64,000 bases of DNA from Cryptomeria japonica (Eukaryota > Streptophyta > Pinopsida > Cupressales > Cupressaceae): the NCBI RefSeq assembly GCF_030272615.1, contig NC_081408.1, positions 201,340,341 to 201,404,340 on the forward strand, read 5' to 3'. The notes beneath the pieces are model-generated. The model ran no database searches, was not told where the DNA came from, and saw nothing but the letters and a program-made list of their open reading frames with translations. Of the stretch, positions 24,330-34,897 are shown piece by piece; the stretch's first letter is position 1; each line of letters opens with the position of its first letter. Both the position numbers and the translations under genes were made by a program.

Positions 24330-24661
24330 TAAGTAATCGGTGCATTTCCATCTGATGATTGTTCTTCAGTCTTCCTAACCCATCTCTAAGAATGATCTTT
24401 CTAGATTTCACTAATCTTCTCATTCCCTTTCTCATTTGATCCTCCATTACCAATTGGTGGATTTTTTCTTCTATAGAATTTAGCAATATGTCCAACCTCA
24501 TTACATGCATAACATGTAACATTGTTCTTTTGAATTGCTTTGCTAAAACCGATGAAATTGCTTGACCCGCACTGATTAGCCATATGTCAAAACTTTCCAC
24601 ATGCATAGCATTTAATATTCATTCTTAAATCTCCTATCTTATGATCATATTTATTGCATTT
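24330..24661 (-). pseudogene. S1 ORF1, C-terminal part: zinc knuckles 2-4
   Basis: Reading leftwards from the G1 junction are the rest of knuckle 2 (around NKYDHKIGDLRMNIKC), knuckle 3 (CYACGKF then HMANQC, with a stop replacing one residue) and knuckle 4 (CYACNEVGHIAKF, whose final Cys is lost). CCHC knuckles bind RNA and are typical of Gag. The frame continues from the 33444-33879 part once G1 is removed. In S2 and S3 the same four-knuckle order follows the coiled coil. Confidence 0.8.
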
Positions 24662-24666
24662 AGAAT

Positions 24667-26310
24667 TGTGTGGGGGAAAAAGTGACACTAAGCAAACATG
24701 CCCTAATCTCACTTTCAATCACACACTTGTGGAATACGAAAGAGCCTAGAGGTATCACACAATTGGCTACTTCTTTTTGTGGAAGAGAGAGCCACAGGCT
24801 ACCTATTAGGATTTCTATTCCTTTGTTGCAAATGATAGATAGAATGATGCAAGTTCAACTATTAACCCTAAAGTGTAAGTATGAACTAGTAACTTTGAGC
24901 ACAAGATTGTAGAATGATGAACAATTGTAAGGATAAGAGGAGAAATGTAAATGTGTACCTTGAATGGATTTGATTCTGCAAGATCTACTGCTGAAGCCGG
25001 AAGTCTGAAATACTGAAGCTACTACCTCTGAAACTGCCAAAATTCACTGAAATGGACAAGAACCAGGGTGCCCAGCGCCCCTGTCCCAAGGACCAGGGCG
25101 CCCAGCGCCCCTGTCCCAAGGACCAGGGTGCCCAACGCCCCTGTCCTGGCAGGACCAGGGTGCCCCACGCCCCTGTCCTAGCTTTCTGGGTTGGAATTTG
25201 GTGTGTTGTCCCGTCTCAGTCTGCTCTCGTCGGATCTGCAACTTGCAGTGTCCTTCGAATTCGGAAATCTGCACTTATATCTGAAAAGGGTTGTAGGGCA
25301 GCTATATAGGGTTTTACCTTAGTCAAACCCCCACTTTGGTGATTTCCACCTCCACAAATAGCCAAGTTGTATTGTAAAAGTAGTGTGTGTGCAGACCTTG
25401 TGTGTGTGCAAGATCCTAAAATGCAAGTAAGCAAACTAGAGCAACCTAGAAAGTAAACCCTAATTGCTTGTAAATGATAATGTAAATGCTCCAAATCAAG
25501 ATGCCAAGTGATCTAAAGCATGAATACAAATGATATAATGAGGCTTATGCAAAGACATGAAAACAACATGAAATCATACCCAACCCCAAGGGAGGGGTAC
25601 AAGCCAATCTTCAGTCGGTGATCCCTTATTGCTTTCCAATGTCTTCAAAGCCCTAAATGGATGAATGAAATTGATGAATGCTTGATGGATGGATGCTTGA
25701 ATGTTGTTGAAGTCTTCAAAGATCTGCTCTTTCGCTACGTAGAAGGCCCTTGAAAACCAAAATTCCCCCTCCTTTCAAATGAAGAAAGAGAGCTCTTATA
25801 AATGAAACCCTAGGTCTTAATTTCAACTTTTGGCCAACCTAGAGATTGAATCTCCCGCCAATTTCTTGGGGTTAAGCTTTATTTTATGATTGGATTGTGC
25901 TCCTAAAATTTTGGGAAAAATGTTTGGGACCGTGTGCACTCCGGGCGCCATGGTCCCGACAACTTTTCACCAAATTTTCAGGGCCATCGGATATGATGAT
26001 TTTAGAGCGAATCCCGAAGTTACAGATGATTTCGAGATGTTTTGACCCCGGAAATCAGGCCCCCAATTTCAAAATGGGACCTAATTAGGGTTTTTGATTA
26101 AATGATGTATTGGAGGAATAAAATGAAAGGGGCACACTTTAATGAAAAGGGCCCAACTTTATGATATGGGAGATGATAAAATAGAACCTTAGACCTAATT
26201 AAGTGCTAAAGGGGAAATGCAATGCAAAGTGCAAAATGCACCAAGGCGGGTGCTAAACTAGGTGTGAAATTGTACCACCCTAGCAAGTGCGTACAATTTA
26301 TAACGCTACA
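24667..26310 (-). repeat. G1 3' LTR (left copy, 1644 bp)
   Basis: Matches 31762-33438 with few substitutions. The main difference is the number of GC-rich minisatellite units. The frames in it are not coding. Confidence 0.93.
25062..25180. repeat. GC-rich ~30-bp minisatellite in the G1 left LTR
   Basis: About four units follow the pattern ACCAGGGYGCCCAGCGCCCC then TGTCCCAAGG. Each carries the palindrome GGGCGCCC or a near form. The repeat gives Pro/Gly/Arg-rich frames on both strands, which are artefacts. Confidence 0.9.
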
Positions 26311-26326
26311 TTTAGTCCCCACTTTA
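26311..26326 (-). promoter_or_regulatory. G1 polypurine tract
   Basis: The minus strand reads AAAGTGGGGACTAAA, followed directly by the LTR start TGTAGCG. This fixes element orientation and the inner boundary of the left LTR. Confidence 0.75.
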
Positions 26327-28202
26327 GTGGTCATATGAGTACTACGTTCATATGCAAGCTAAAGTATAGGAAAGTAAACATTATTTGAAAAAGGATATAT
26401 CCATAAGTCTGTCGAACAAAGCCCCCAGTGGTATCTGCAGTACACAGTTAGGAACCACACCCTACAAAACACACGTTAGATCACAAAATCACCTAATGCT
26501 TACTAAGGAAGGTGATGAAAATTTGAGGGTAGCTATATGCCCCCCCTGTTTTGGCTTGCTAATTTTAGTGAGTTGAAACAGGGTATCATGTTTACCACTT
26601 AGAATTGTTAAAGAATATTGATGACAAATGCTCACAAGAAGATTTGATATGAGATTAAAAACTAATGGAGAATCATTTGGTAAGAAAGAGGACTAAATCT
26701 CAATCCCAACACAACAAAGAGTGTGAGGATTTGAGAGTTCTCTAACATGAGATGAAGGATGTAAATGGAAACAAAATGCAAAGAGAAGAAAAGAAGGGAA
26801 AAAAAAGCATGAATACACACATTGGTGATCCATGAGAAGAATAGTGAGAGAGAAAACATGAACTTCTTGCCCCTAGATCTTGTCTAGGTGATCCATAGGA
26901 AAAAGGACATGGAAAACTAGCCCCTAGAGTCTGTCTAGGTGATCCATGTAAGGGAGGAGAGTGAGAAAGTCTAGCCTTATGCCGCTAGTTCCACTCAACC
27001 TCGTGCATGTGTGTGTAAGGGAGGTTAGAAGAACCTCATAGGAGTCTATGCCTGAGTATGCTGCAACCTGTATATGTATAGTACAAAAGCATGACATCTC
27101 GCTCTAAGAGTCTGTGCTCTGGTTCCGAGAATAATCACCTTGCATAAAAGAAAAATGGAGACATCTCGCTCTAAGAGTCTGTGCTCTGGTTCTGAGAATG
27201 ACCCATTGCTCAAAAAGTGTAATGTTTATGTCATAAGTAGAGTAGAACAAGGATACCTACCTTCATCACAAAAGAAGATACCCCAAAAATGCAACAATGT
27301 CATAGATCCAAGCAAGAGAGTTTTGCACTCTTTAAGCATGGATAAGATAGTTGAAAAAGGGATATCTTGTAGTATGTGTAAAGGAGATCCTTAGAGGAGA
27401 AGAGATCTTTGTACAAAAGACACCTATCCCCGAGAGGAATTGTCTTAGACAAATATAACATCTTCTAGAATAAGACAAAGAAGAGAATAAGAATGCAATA
27501 CTTCCTTCTTTTGCAAGGTGAAAGTGATTCTTAATGAAGGATGAAGCTCTTTTTAACCCAATTGGGAGAGTGAATTCATTATGGATGTATTTTACCAAGT
27601 GCAAAAGAGGTTGTAGTCAAGGACTTACACCTCTTGTAAGAGAGAATCCTTGAACAAACAACAACAAATGCATACAAGGAATAACATCAAGTAATAAAGT
27701 TCACACCATCCACGAAATAGGAAAAAGTGGAACCTTAGATAAAAATAAGGAAAGATCATTGCCTCCCAAGGATAAGGACAATGAGAAGGACTTACACAAT
27801 CTTCTAGGGAGAGATTTAGACATAAGCAAAATGTACTACATACTCACATGAGTTCATGCAAGCAAGACATTAGTGTATGTAAAATGCTCCTCACAAGAAG
27901 TGGGTAGGATAAGAAAGAGAATACACATCTTCTCCCATATCTAGGAAAAGAGGATTCTAAAGAAAAGATGATCAATATTTCCACACTATTACCCCAAAGG
28001 GAAATTTCAACCAAAAAAAAGAAGAGATGTATGAAATCACTCTTGTCCCCATAGGAACAAGAGATAACATAGAAAATTAGGCTATTATGTTGCTTCAAAA
28101 ATATGATTGCACTTGAAATTGTACCATCATGAATGACAATGAGCCCCCAGTAAATGAGCTACCAATGTCACATAATGATGAGCAACATAATATCCATTAA
28201 TG
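26327..28202 (-). other. G1 interior without gene; short duplicated segments
   Basis: This lies where pol would follow the protease in a full gypsy element, but no RT, RNase H or integrase motif is seen on either strand. Small direct repeats occur. One is GACATCTCGCTCTAAGAGTC with its downstream bases, at about 27091 and 27154. The other is a CCCCTAGA...TGTCTAGGTGATCCAT block at about 26870 and 26920. Confidence 0.6.
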
Positions 28203-31200
28203 TTATTTAAAGACATGATAGATTGGATGAAGTATTTGAATATGACATGCTAAATGCTCAACTATAAGTGAGATCAAAATCATGTATAAAGTGATAAAAA
28301 TTGAAGAAGAAAAGTCACAAGAAATCTTAGAAGAGGGATGAGTGTAATTTATTAGAGCCTTATCCCTGGAGGAAAGGACTTTATGATGAATAGGAGATAA
28401 AGATTCATAATTGGATTTAGAAATTTGAGGGGATTCATAAAGAGATTTGTTCATCGCCAAGATTTCCTTATGAGGGGAATGAGAGTTGATAGAAGTAGAA
28501 GATGATTTAGTTGAAGTGAGATCATCATCACTACTAAATATAGGATTCACATTGAGAGATGGTCTTTTAGATGCTTTGGTGGGCTTAGAAAGATTATATC
28601 CAAGTCCAAATGAATATTCATGCATGTTATGTTCTAAAGGAACTTTAATTCCTGGTTCATTTGCGCCACAACCATTTCCACTATAGCCACTCTTAGCCAA
28701 AATGTGAAAACCACGACCATAAAGATTAGCCATTCCAGAAAGAGAAGGTGGTTTTTCATAAGACAAAGAATCAAATTCTTTAGAATTAGAGGTGTGAGGA
28801 GAAGAAGTTTGAGAAGCGGCCACAAAATTATTGCTCATAGGTTCAGGTAAGATTAATTGATCTTGAGTTTCTTCCTTCTTTTTAACTTTAAGCTCTCTAG
28901 GAGGAACCCTATACTCACCTACAAAGGTGGGATTGAAATCAAGAGATCCCCAATCATCTTCTGCGAGAACCTTCTCAGGATCAAAAGCCTTCTCATGTGT
29001 AGATTCAAGTTGAGAAGAATCTTCTTTAGGAACTTCAGACTCATCCAAAGAATTTTGATTATCAGAGGGTGATGATTCATCCATAGGTATCTTGTTTAAC
29101 GAGTCATCACTAGAAGAGGAAAGCTTAGAAGAACTCCCTTTGGAAGTAGATGTTTGCAAACAAGCTTGAAAATTAGTATCACCTATCAAGGTATATGTCT
29201 TATTGTTATAAATAAATTTAACTTGTCTATGTAATGTAGAGGGGACAGCTTGCATACTGTGAATCCAAGGTCTCCCTAATAACAAATTGTATGTTAGATT
29301 TCCTGACATAACATGGATAGGAGTAGGCAAAGTAATAGGTCCCACTATGATGGGTAAGGTGATAATACCTAATGAAGACTTAGCCACATTATCAAAGCCT
29401 CGAATGGGATGAGAGTCAGGCTCAATAAGGGATGTATCCACATTCATCTTATGCAATAGATTAATGCTACACACATTAAGGCCAGAACCATTATCTACCA
29501 ATGTTCATCTTATAGCAGTGTCATTTATGATAACCACAATCATCAAAGGATCATATTGATGTTGAATTTCACTAGTAGGCAATTCATCTTGAGTAAACAC
29601 AATTTGAGCTTTAGGATTCATCACAGAGTTAACCAAAGATACTATATTACTAGATGTATTAGGTGGAGGAACATTCAAATCTTTCAAGGCATCTTGTAAC
29701 ATTCCATGATGAGCGAAAGAAGTTTGGATCAAATCCCAAATGGATATCTTAGAAGGGGTAGCTTTAAGTTGTTCTATGAGATCATATTCCTTACCAAGAA
29801 CTTGTGAAATACGAGGAGCTTGAGGAAGAATAGGTTGGGAAGGAGGAAGTGAAGTTGGGATAACTGGAGGAGGATTAGGTTGCCTATTGTTTCTTGTGTT
29901 ATAGGTATGAGCAACCACATTATAACTCTCTCTAGTCAGTTGCTTAGCATACTCATAAGGGCTCTTAGTAGAATAACCTCCTTGCACAGTAATAATAGGT
30001 TTCTTAGGGGTGCAAAAAGAATCATTAGCATAACCACCTTGAACCACTAAGATAGGCTTATTTAAATATTGAGAATTTTGAGAAGGACAAGCACCTTGGA
30101 TAGTGAAGAGAGGTTTGTTAGGTGTTTCATTCACATGTATCAAATTGATTGAGGATGGTTTAGAGGAATGAACAAAAGTGTTGGAAGAATTATTGATAGT
30201 CTTCTCTTGCACTTAAATATTATCATGGATTAAATCAATTTTAGGAAAGAGACAAGGGGTAGGCATTGATGTTCTAGTAGGAAGAGTAATACTAGGAAAG
30301 GTCATATCATCCTCTATCATCAAAGGATCTACATGGGGAATAAACTCTCTAGGAGAAGGATCAACATTACTCTCTAAAGTCTCACTTTTGAGAGGGAGAT
30401 CTTTGAAAGAGATGTTAACCATCTTGCTTTGAACTAGGGTATCTTTATGAGTAGAACCAAGTTGAGGAGAGGGTGATGCTTTATTTTTAGAGGGAGAATA
30501 ATTGAGATTCAAGGAAGGTGAGAAACTATCAAGGGAGTTTTCAATCTTGATTTCATCCCCTTTGGCTAGGGTTCTCTCACGGGGTAGAGAATAATCTACA
30601 CCTTCTTCTAATGGTTCATCCCAAATAGTGAAGTTGTTGAAAGGGATGTTTGAAGTATTGTCAATTTCGGGAGAGGAGATAACATTGTTTATTAATTCCT
30701 CATCCTTAGGAGGGAGAGCATCAATAGATGTGTTAAACTCATCCTCTTTCCTCAAAATATGTTCAATATGATCTTTAGGGGAGAGAGAATTAAGGAAATT
30801 GCTTATTATTTCATCTTCTTTCTCTAAGGGATGCTTATGGGTAAGACCAACTTTACGAGAAGGGTAAGCATTTATCATTAATTCATCATCTCTAGTGGGA
30901 ATTTTGTTGGAAAAGGAAATGCCATCATTAGGAAATGTAGGGATAATGTCATCTTCTTGCACAAAAGGATCCTCATGAAGGGAGTGTTTTTTAGGAGGAA
31001 CATGAACATATTTCTCCAAAGATTCATGCTTAGGAAGGAGATCTTTGAAAGAAGTGTTCATAACCTCTTGTTGCACTAACATGCCCCCATTGGAAGGACC
31101 AACTTTAGGAGATAATAATTCAATGTCCATCAATACGTTTTCACTTAGAGAGGCATCATGTAGGGAAGGTGAAGTAACACTAAGAAAGGTGTTTATGATA

Positions 31201-31430
31201 TCATTCTCTTCCTCTAGGATAGCTAAATAGGAAGGGCACATTTTAGGAGAATTGTCAAGATCATTCTTGAAGTCTTCATCCTTAGAGCATGGGAGAGTCT
31301 CAAAGGGATTGGTGGCAACTCTTTTAGGCACTAAAACGTTGTTATAGATGGGGGGAGGTTCTTTAGGAGAAGGAAAAATTGAAACAAGGGAAGCTAACCC
31401 ACTATCACATCTATGAAATGAATGCATCAT
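28203..31430 (-). pseudogene. G1 long ORF: repeat-rich N-terminus, retropepsin-like protease, G-patch domain
   Basis: A single frame of about 1075 codons starts some 330 bp inside the 5' LTR. It is broken only by a TAA at 30213-30215 and a TGA at 29505-29507. The N-terminal 400 residues are acidic and low-complexity, with an internal duplication around SFKDL (about 31080-30920 and 30440-30275). A Pro/Gln-rich middle part follows. The protease shows LVDNGSGLNVCSINLL (about 29506-29460) and LLLGRPWIHSM further on. After a Ser-rich linker and WGSLDFNPTFVGEY comes a G-patch (28735-28585: GRGFHILAKSGYSGNGCG, then GIKVPLEH and FGLGY). G-patches usually bind RNA or activate DEAH helicases. Pol domains are missing. 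Confidence 0.82.
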
Positions 31431-31761
31431 GACAACAATTTTCCTCTTTCAAATGATAACACATGCAAAATAGAAGGAAATGTTTAATTTTAACCAATGC
31501 AAGCACTTAGAAGGTAGATTTAGAAAATGAAATTTATGACTCAAATGAGTTCCTAAATCAGATTTGAAATTATTGATCCCAATTAAGCTATCCACAAGTT
31601 CAACTTTAGGGTTTTAGCAAAAATTTCCTCTAAATATTTGAATCTTGCAAGAAATTAAGACTTGTCAATACAAATTTGAATTTGAAATAGCATAAACACT
31701 CAAATTTGAAAACATAAATCAGAATTAGAGAAGATTGGAGTTCACGTCAAGTTCACCAAAA

Positions 31762-33438
31762 TGTGTGGGGGAAAAAGTGACACTAAGCAAACATGCCCTA
31801 ATCTCACTTTCAATCACACACTTGTGGAATACGAAAGAGCCTAGAGGTATCACACAATTGGCTACTTCTTTTTGTGGAAGAGAGAGCCATGAGCTACCTA
31901 TTAGGATTTCTATTCCTTTGTTGCAAATGATAGATAGAATGATGCAAGTTCAACTATTAACCCTAAAGTGTAAGTATGAACTAGTAACTTTGAGCACAAG
32001 ATTGTAGAATGATGAACAATTGTAAGGATAAGAGGAGAAATGTAAATGTGTACCTTGAATGGATTTGATTCTGCAAGATCTGTTGCTGAAGTCGGAAGTC
32101 TGAAATACTGAAGCTGCTATCTCTGAAACTGCCAAAATTCACTGAAATGGACAAGGACTAGGGCGCCCAGTGCCCCTGTCCCAAGGACCAGGGCACCCAG
32201 CGCCCCTGTCCTAGCAGGACCAGGGCGCCCCACGCCCCTATCCTAGCTTTCTGGGTTGGAAGCACCCTAGTCCTTGGGAGGACCAGGGCGCCCCACGCCC
32301 CTATGCTAGCTTTCTAGGTTGGAATTTGGTGTGTTGTCCCGTCTCAGTCTGCTCCCGTCGGATCTGCAACTTGCGGTGTCCTTCAAATTCAGAAATCTGC
32401 ACTTATATCTGAAAAGGGTTGTAGGGTGGCTATATAGGGTTTTGCCTTAGTCAAACCCCCACTTTGGTGATTTCCACCTCCACGAATAGCCAAGTTGTAT
32501 TGTAAAAGTAGTGTGTGTGCAGACCTTGTGTGTGTGCAAGATCCTAAAATGCAAGTAAGCAAACTAGAGCAACCTAGAAAGTAAACCCTAATTGCTTGTA
32601 AATGATAATGTAAATGCTCCAAATCAAGATGCCAAGTGATCTAAAGCATGAATACAAATGATATAATGAGGCTTATGCAAAGACATGAAAACAACATGAA
32701 ATCATACCCAACCCCAAGGGAGGGGTACAAGCCAATCTTCAGTTGGTGATCCCTTATTGCTCTCCAATGTCTTCAAAGCCCTAAATGGATGAATGAAATT
32801 GATGAATGCTTGATGGATGGATTCTTGAATGTTGTTGAAGTCTTCAAAGATCTACTCTTTCTCTGCATAGAAGGCCCTTGAAAACCAAAATTCCCCCTCC
32901 TTTCAAATGAAGAAAGAGAGCTCTTATAAATGAAACCCTAGGTCTTAATTTCAACTTTTGGCTGACCTACAGATTGAATCTCCTGCCAATTTCTTGGGGT
33001 TAAGCTTTATTTTATGATTGGGTTGCGCTCCTAAAATTTTGGGAAAAATGTCCAGGACCGTGTGCACTTCGGGTGCCATGGTCCCGACAACTTTTCACCA
33101 AATTTTTAGGGCCGTCGGATATGATGATTTTAGAGCGAATCCCGAAGTTACAGATGATTTCGAGATGTTTTTACCCTCGAAATCAAGCCCCCAATTTCAA
33201 AATGGGACCTAATTAGGGTTTTTGATTAAATGATGTATTGGAGGAATAAAATGAAAGGGGCACATTTTAATGAAAAGGGCCCAACTTTATGATATGGGAG
33301 ATGATAAAATAGATCCTTAGACCTAATTAAGTGCTAAAGGGGAAATGCAATGCAAAGTGCAAAATGCGCCAAGGCGGGTGCTAAACTAGGTGTGAAATTG
33401 TACCACCCTAGCAAGTGCATACAATTTACGATGCTACA
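31762..33438 (-). repeat. G1 5' LTR (right copy, 1677 bp)
   Basis: Partner of 24667-26310, about 33 bp longer because of a rearranged minisatellite. The sequence just inside on the minus strand starts TTTTGGTGAACTTGACG. Its TGGTGAAC could pair with a tRNA 3' CCA end, but I cannot name the tRNA, and it is not the initiator-Met site used by the S elements. Confidence 0.93.
32154..32306. repeat. GC-rich minisatellite in the G1 right LTR
   Basis: The same unit family as 25062-25180, but here one unit plus the adjoining GCTTTCTGGGTTGGAA segment has been duplicated. The two LTRs of one element were identical at insertion, so this records array change afterwards or during reverse transcription. Confidence 0.85.
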
Positions 33439-33443
33439 AGAAT

Positions 33444-33879
33444 ATTTATCGGGAGCAGAATCAGAGTTTTGATTTGCTATGTTTCTACATTGTCTAGCCA
33501 TGTGACCAAATCTATTGCAAACAAAACATCTGCCTTTGAACTTATAAGCATTAAATTGCCTTATGGTTTTGATCTTCATTAGAAGTACCAAAACTCTTTC
33601 CTTTCTCAAATCCAAGTCCACTGGAATCTCCAATCTTCCTTTGTCTCTTCAATAACTCATCTAGATATGTTGAGCTAATCTTGAATTTTTCTTTATAATC
33701 ACTTGCAGTAGTTAGATCTTCTCTTAGAATTATCATTTGTCTCTCAAGCTCTTGTTCATTACTCTGGGATTGTACTAAATCAATTCTCAACATATCAATC
33801 TCATGAACCAACCTACCACATTCTTCAAATTTGTTCTTCAGGGATACAACAAGATTTTCTTCCTTTTTCTTTTGGTCCT
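33444..33879 (-). pseudogene. S1 ORF1, middle part: coiled coil and zinc knuckle 1
   Basis: It lies between the S2 and G1 insertions. The minus strand gives a Glu/Lys/Leu-rich coiled coil (NKFEECGRLVHEIDMLRIDL onward), the landmark SGLGFEKGKSFGT, one frameshift, then the knuckle CFVCNRFGHMARQC. The order and spacing match S2 (38297-38830) and S3 (46250-46640). The frame is continuous with 39978-40258 after removal of S2 and with 24661 after removal of G1. Confidence 0.85.
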
Positions 33880-33884
33880 CAATC

Positions 33885-34687
33885 TGTTAGGAATCCCATA
33901 GATACTGAGAGGGGGGGGTGAATCAGTATCTAACCGGTAACAAGTATTTCTTAACTTAAAACATGTAGAACATATTATAACAGTGTACTGGTATGCAAGA
34001 AATAATTCAATAAATAGAATTAAGAACATCCACATGAAAAGCACACCATAACACAAGGATTTAATGAGGAAACCTGGTGTGGGAAAAACCTCGATGGGAT
34101 TTGTGACCCACAATATTCACTTACTGGCCAATAAGAGAATATTACTTACAATAGGGACCTACACATGCAGGAAGGCCAACTACCTAGAGCTCACTTCTCA
34201 ATGGGAAGTCTCACTGACTTACAATGTGGATTATACAAATCCAATATCTTGTACCGCTTTACAATAGCATCTATAATTCCTGATCCAGTACTAGTTGCTG
34301 CTCTGCTTCTTACATAAATCCTTCAACCTATATTTTGCATAATAGGTCTGCCTCAATATTTCGCATACATCACTTACTTTTCTTTTTTTTCTTTCTTACA
34401 AAATGTATACAATGATCTCTTTTATATATAAGAGTCATTTTACAACATGCCAAGTCGGCTTACAAATTTTTTACAATAATAAACAAAATATAATATAACA
34501 AAATCTTGTCGGCCTCTATGCCGGTATACTTCCTTTCTTTGTGCCAGCGTAGAGTGTTATCTGCTGATGCCGGTTCACTAACTTGTCGGTGTAATACCTT
34601 GCCGGTGCCATAAGATTGCAAGGTTGTTATCAATGGCAAAACCTTCAATCACCTACAATGTCTCATTGGAGTGTGCATATGCCAACA
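33885..34687 (-). repeat. S2 3' LTR
   Basis: 803 bp, matching 39163-39972. It contains the perfect 10-bp stem TAGATACTGA/TCAGTATCTA around a G-tract (33899-33932) and a TATA-containing palindrome (34417-34434). Confidence 0.92.
34417..34434 (-). promoter_or_regulatory. S2 LTR TATA palindrome (probable core promoter)
   Basis: On the minus strand CTCTTATATATAAAAGAG contains a strong TATA box flanked by complementary CTCTT and AAGAG. The 5' LTR copy is at 39696-39713. S3 has CTCATATATGTATGAG in the equivalent region, with different flanks that also pair. Confidence 0.55.
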
Positions 34688-34865
34688 ATCTCCCCCTTTG
34701 GCGTTGATGGCAACACTCATGAGAAATTTCAAAAGTGTGTCCAAAAATTATCCAAAAATGTGAAGTCAAAAATGTTACCAAAAATGTGTGTGCTCCCCCT
34801 GAGCATATGATTCCGTGATGTTGAATTTTCTCATCCCACTACTCCCCCTTTGGCATCAATGACAA
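34688..34865 (-). promoter_or_regulatory. S2 polypurine module: two tracts and a TGCTC/GAGCA hairpin
   Basis: The primer tract adjoining the 3' LTR is GCCAAAGGGGGAGAT (34688-34702, minus). A second copy lies at 34841-34865 (ATGCCAAAGGGGGAGT). The hairpin TGCTCAGGGGGAGCA sits between them (34791-34805). Confidence 0.75.
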
Positions 34866-34897
34866 AGGTTGTCAAGATGTCAGTAGAGTTTGTAGTT

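Larger units (their letters stand above)
24667..33438 (-). mobile_element. G1: pol-less LTR element with a protease/G-patch ORF (8.8 kb)
   Basis: Two LTRs, 24667-26310 and 31762-33438, begin TGTGTGGGGG and end GCTACA on +. AGAAT flanks both sides (24662-24666 and 33439-33443), inside ORF1 of S1. A purine tract (AAAGTGGGGACTAAA on -) abuts the left LTR, so the element reads right to left. The 5.4-kb interior holds one long ORF (31430-28203) with an aspartic protease and a G-patch domain, then 1.9 kb without genes. No RT, RNase H or integrase is visible. The LTRs look very similar by eye, so G1 is a young insertion. Confidence 0.92.

Noticed and set aside
25052-25309. Pro/Gly/Arg-rich frames on both strands, and a CRISPR-like look of the ~30-bp units
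   Set aside because: They arise from the G1 LTR minisatellite. Units are adjacent, degenerate and without unique spacers, so this is not a CRISPR array, and the frames change between the two LTRs.
24670-32007. Similar ~80-codon frames at 24670-24912 and 31735-32007
   Set aside because: Both are the start of the G1 LTR read on the antisense strand.
33838-34113. Frames beginning MWVTNPIEVFPTPGF and similar at 38981-39391 and 45631-46065
   Set aside because: These are readings through the end of S-family LTRs, repeated because the LTRs are repeated. The real ORF1 starts lie after the PBS.
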